Shown here: in pieces, positions 61,811-64,000 of the stretch | Layout of the letters: the number at the start of each line of letters is the position of its first letter | How positions within the stretch are numbered: position 1 is the stretch's first letter | Position numbers and translations under genes: made by a program | Notes under the pieces: generated by a model | Database searches by the model: none | Seen by the model: only the letters and a program-made list of their open reading frames with translations | Told to the model about the DNA's origin: nothing | Source: Mycobacterium kansasii ATCC 12478 | GTDB lineage: Bacteria; Actinomycetota; Actinomycetes; Mycobacteriales; Mycobacteriaceae | Length of the DNA stretch: 64,000 nucleotides | NCBI RefSeq assembly: GCF_000157895.3 | Contig: NC_022663.1 | Location: 4,402,001 to 4,466,000 of the forward strand | Direction: 5' to 3'

Positions 61811-62148
61811 ATCACTACCAGCAGCTGCCGGCGAGCGGTGACGTCGAGCCCGCGACGCTCGATTTCGTCGATCTACCCGAGCCGCTAGAACTCGATGCGG
61901 GCGTCGAGTGCCTTGGCGGGTATGCTATTTGCCCCGCTCTCAACGAGAAACCAAGGTGCGCAACTACTCTACTGCTGACGGGCGGCAATAGCGAACACCC
62001 CGCCCGCGTGGCGGCTGATGTGGCTGATGGGAAAGTCGCAGTCGCGTCCTGCGCCTTGGGGCGCTGGATCAGCGCCGTCCCGGTACCTAGCGATCGCAGG
62101 TTCGGTAGTAGTGCAGATAGGCGATCGCCGGCACTACCAAGAACGTGA
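61807..62148 (+). CDS. possible small or broken gene after cobU
   Basis: The GTG at 61807 overlaps the cobU stop (GTGA), and the first 35 codons (NHYQQLPASGDVEPATLDFV, LPEPLELDAGVE) have G/C-rich third positions. After about 61920 codon use becomes poor and the frame runs into the end of the convergent permease gene. I do not recognise it. It may be the start of a coupled gene whose body was lost. Confidence 0.35.
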   Translation: MNHYQQLPASGDVEPATLDFVDLPEPLELDAGVECLGGYAICPALNEKPRCATTLLLTGGNSEHPARVAADVADGKVAVASCALGRWISAVPVPSDRRFGSSADRRSPALPRT

Positions 62149-63460
62149 TCACCATCAACGCGATCGAGAAATAGTTGGCGCCACCCTGCGGTGTGGCGAA
62201 GATGGTCCGGTAGTCGAAGGACACCGCCAACGCCACCGAGACGGTAACGGCAGCTATCGGTAACACCTTGTCGGTCAACGGGTTTCGCTTCGCCGTCGCG
62301 TGGCTGCCGGCGGTGTCCCGAGCCAGGGCGACCAGAGCGACCGGGACGATGATGAACTGGATGAACCGTGCGATCACCGCAAGCCCGATCAGGTTCACGC
62401 TGTCAAACCGAAGTGCCAGTGGGAAAGCCAAGGCCAACGATGCAGTGATCGCGAACGCGATCATCGGGACGCCGAATCGGTTCTGTGTCGATAATCGTGC
62501 CGGCAGGATCCGGGTGTCCGACAGCGCTGTCCACACCCGCGGCGCACCGAACGAGGCGGCTACGTTGATGCCGAACATCGAGATTAGGGCGCCGAGAACG
62601 ACGGTCGTGCGCAACGGACCGTCGTCGATGGCCGCCGCCAACCGCACCGTGGCGTCGGATTCGAAAACCTTGTCCGATCCCAGCAGCATCGCCACCGCGA
62701 CAGCAAGCACGTAGACGGCGCCGACACCGAGGATCGCGACCGGTATGGCCTTCGGCAGCGTCCGCTCCGGCTCGTACATCTCTTCGGCGGCGTTGGCGAT
62801 CGATTCGAAACCGGTAAATGCGTATAACGCCGCGATGGTGGCAAGGATCAATCCCGAGACGGCACCGTGCGCGAGCTGAATCCCACCGAACAGCGCATAG
62901 GGGGCCGGTTGGTAAACGCCTGACGCACTTGCCGTTCCGTAATGGCTCGGGTGATGTGTGACGAGGAGCCACAGGCCGCCGACGATGAAGACGGACAGCG
63001 CCGAAACCTTGCCTATCGTCGAGGTCCCGTTTGCCCATTTGATTGCCCGGTTACCGAAAATATTGATGACCAACAGCACGACGATGAACCCGAGGAACGT
63101 CAACGTCTTCACGCTCAGCAGCCCGCTGTCGTCGGCCCAATTCTTCTCTGGGAAAGCCACTTTCAACAATGTCGAGACGAACAGCGACGCCAGCACGCCC
63201 CAGGCGATGGATGCGACGATCGCATGGGTCACACCGACATAGATGCCGATTTTCTGCCCGAAAGCGGCTGTCGTATAGGCATATGATGCGCCATTGGTTT
63301 TGACGTATCTGGCAGCACTGGCAAAGACCAGTGCCATGATGCCCGCGAAAACACCCGCCAGGATGTAGGCGACGGGCGCCCACGGTCCCGCGAGCTTGAT
63401 CACCGTACCGGGGGTAAGAAAGATGCCGGCTCCGATTATCGAGTTGATCCCGAGCATCAC
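62087..63460 (-). CDS. APC family amino acid/polyamine permease
   Basis: 457 residues from the GTG at 63460. It has 12 predicted membrane helices. Helix 1 carries the unwound substrate motif INSIIGAGIFLTPG; YEPERTLPKAIP and NAAEEMY are the loop between helices 6 and 7; GFESIANAAEE is typical of APC proteins. It imports an amine or amino acid across the cytoplasmic membrane; the substrate is unknown. The annotated start cuts right at helix 1. Nine more conserved codons upstream are in frame and begin with ATC behind an optimal AGGAGG, see findings. Confidence 0.85.
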   Translation of the reverse strand: MMLGINSIIGAGIFLTPGTVIKLAGPWAPVAYILAGVFAGIMALVFASAARYVKTNGASYAYTTAAFGQKIGIYVGVTHAIVASIAWGVLASLFVSTLLKVAFPEKNWADDSGLLSVKTLTFLGFIVVLLVINIFGNRAIKWANGTSTIGKVSALSVFIVGGLWLLVTHHPSHYGTASASGVYQPAPYALFGGIQLAHGAVSGLILATIAALYAFTGFESIANAAEEMYEPERTLPKAIPVAILGVGAVYVLAVAVAMLLGSDKVFESDATVRLAAAIDDGPLRTTVVLGALISMFGINVAASFGAPRVWTALSDTRILPARLSTQNRFGVPMIAFAITASLALAFPLALRFDSVNLIGLAVIARFIQFIIVPVALVALARDTAGSHATAKRNPLTDKVLPIAAVTVSVALAVSFDYRTIFATPQGGANYFSIALMVITFLVVPAIAYLHYYRTCDR

Positions 63461-63494
63461 AACGCTCCGGAAGCCAAGTTTGCCGATCGCGGGT

Positions 63495-63500
63495 CCTCCT
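63495..63500 (-). promoter_or_regulatory. AGGAGG ribosome-binding site facing an ATC codon
   Basis: A perfect AGGAGG on the minus strand, 7 nt before ATC (63487-63485), which is in frame with the permease. No ATG, GTG or TTG in frame lies at a useful distance from it. The nearest normal start, GTG at 63460, would be 34 nt away. Confidence 0.5.
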
Positions 63501-63522
63501 CATGACATCCGTTGCACGCAGT

Positions 63523-63545
63523 GTTAGCACTCAGTTGTTAGCACT
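63523..63545. repeat. direct repeat GTTAGCACT upstream of the permease
   Basis: GTTAGCACT occurs at 63523-63531 and 63537-63545, 14 bp apart start to start. It resembles a CIRCE half-site but is direct, not inverted. It may bind a regulator of the permease. Confidence 0.4.
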
Positions 63546-63670
63546 GGACGTGCGACGGTGCCATAGATTGACGCGGGGCGCACTTATTTGCTTGTTGGGG
63601 CGGCCGAGCCGACGAGCGGCGACGTCGCTACGACGCCACCGGCGCCGGATTGCCGCCCGCGATTGCGGGG

Positions 63671-64000
63671 TTACGTAGCGGTTCCGTCGGCGCCATGGGT
63701 TCCGGGTACACCGAACAACGTCCCGCCGGTGCCGCCGGCGGCGCCAATCCCGCCGGTTCCTGGGTTGGCGCCGACCCCGCCGTCGCCGCCATTGCCGCCG
63801 TCGCCGCCGTTGCCAATCGTCTGAGCGTTTCCGCCCGGCCCACCTGCCCCGCCGGAACCGCCGTCGCCACTGATGCCGTTAATGCCACCGGCCACCGTGC
63901 CAGTGCCGCCGCCACCGCCTGTGCCGCCGGTCCCCCCGACACCACCTGCACCGCCGTTGCCATACAACAGTCCGCCGTTGGCGCCGGAACCACCGTCACC
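63671..64000 (-). CDS. PE_PGRS protein, C-terminal part (5' end outside window)
   Basis: The minus-strand frame is open to the window edge and consists of GGxGGx repeats (YGNGGAGGVGGTGGTGG, GNGGDGGNGGDGGVG). It ends in GTLFGVPGTHGADGTAT and a stop. This is the PGRS domain of a PE_PGRS protein; the PE domain is beyond the window. The position after htdY recalls PE_PGRS52 (Rv3388) in M. tuberculosis, but here the PPE2-cobU-permease block intervenes, and orthology is unproven. Surface-exposed, Ca-binding Gly-rich repeats; specific function unknown. Confidence 0.85.
   Translation of the reverse strand, partial: GDGGSGANGGLLYGNGGAGGVGGTGGTGGGGGTGTVAGGINGISGDGGSGGAGGPGGNAQTIGNGGDGGNGGDGGVGANPGTGGIGAAGGTGGTLFGVPGTHGADGTAT

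Noticed and set aside
63523..63545. Second CIRCE element
   Set aside because: The two TTAGCACT units are direct, not inverted, and the gene behind is a permease.

Overview
The window is a stretch of a high-G+C mycobacterial chromosome, most likely from a slow-growing non-tuberculous species. It carries PE, PPE, PPE-MPTR and PE_PGRS genes, whiB3, sigD with its anti-sigma gene, and a His-tailed groEL1. The gene order, recalled from memory, matches the M. tuberculosis Rv3422c to Rv3388 interval read in the opposite direction, with several insertions and losses.

Layout. 1-2495: the tRNA t6A genes tsaE (cut by the window edge), tsaB and tsaD, with rimI, chained by ATGA overlaps. 2509-4902: a hairpin, a CIRCE operator, groES, groEL1 and a terminator. 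4903-18918 is an accessory block: a SodC-like lipoprotein, an ADP-ribosylglycohydrolase, an MFS exporter, a PPE/PE pair, a glycosyltransferase with a HisC-like protein, a PucR-type regulator, a small secreted protein and two amidohydrolases. 18949-25655 is conserved core: whiB3, an Rv3415c-like gene, sigD, rsdA, a DUF5319 gene, guaB2 and guaB3. 25941-27761 is a PPE-MPTR gene sitting between guaB3 and choD. 27812-34232: choD, an Rv3406-like dioxygenase with a divergent TetR repressor, then a GH65 phosphorylase and a beta-phosphoglucomutase. 34601-38607: two methyltransferases, an MFS pump and a divergent HxlR regulator. 38620-43269: guaA, a secreted protein, and the SOS-controlled imuA'-imuB pair. 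43260-49811: a lactate/pyruvate oxidation cluster. 49959-58614: GH15, an enolase-superfamily enzyme, iunH, a broken dioxygenase, acrA1, lpqD and htdY. 58915-61810: a cobalamin riboswitch, a leader ORF, a PPE2-like gene and cobU. The window ends with an APC permease and the 3' end of a PE_PGRS gene.

The most interesting signal is a three-copy promoter module near 10.24-10.32, 12.96-13.03 and 16.67-16.75 kb. Each copy shares an identical 17-nt box, a second conserved block and a -10-like block at nearly fixed spacing. All three point leftward, at the PE/PPE pair, at the HisC-like/glycosyltransferase pair and at a D-aminoacylase gene. The middle copy lies directly in front of the divergent PucR-type regulator. 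I infer a local regulon. In addition, the HisC-like protein has Gln where the PLP-binding Lys should be.
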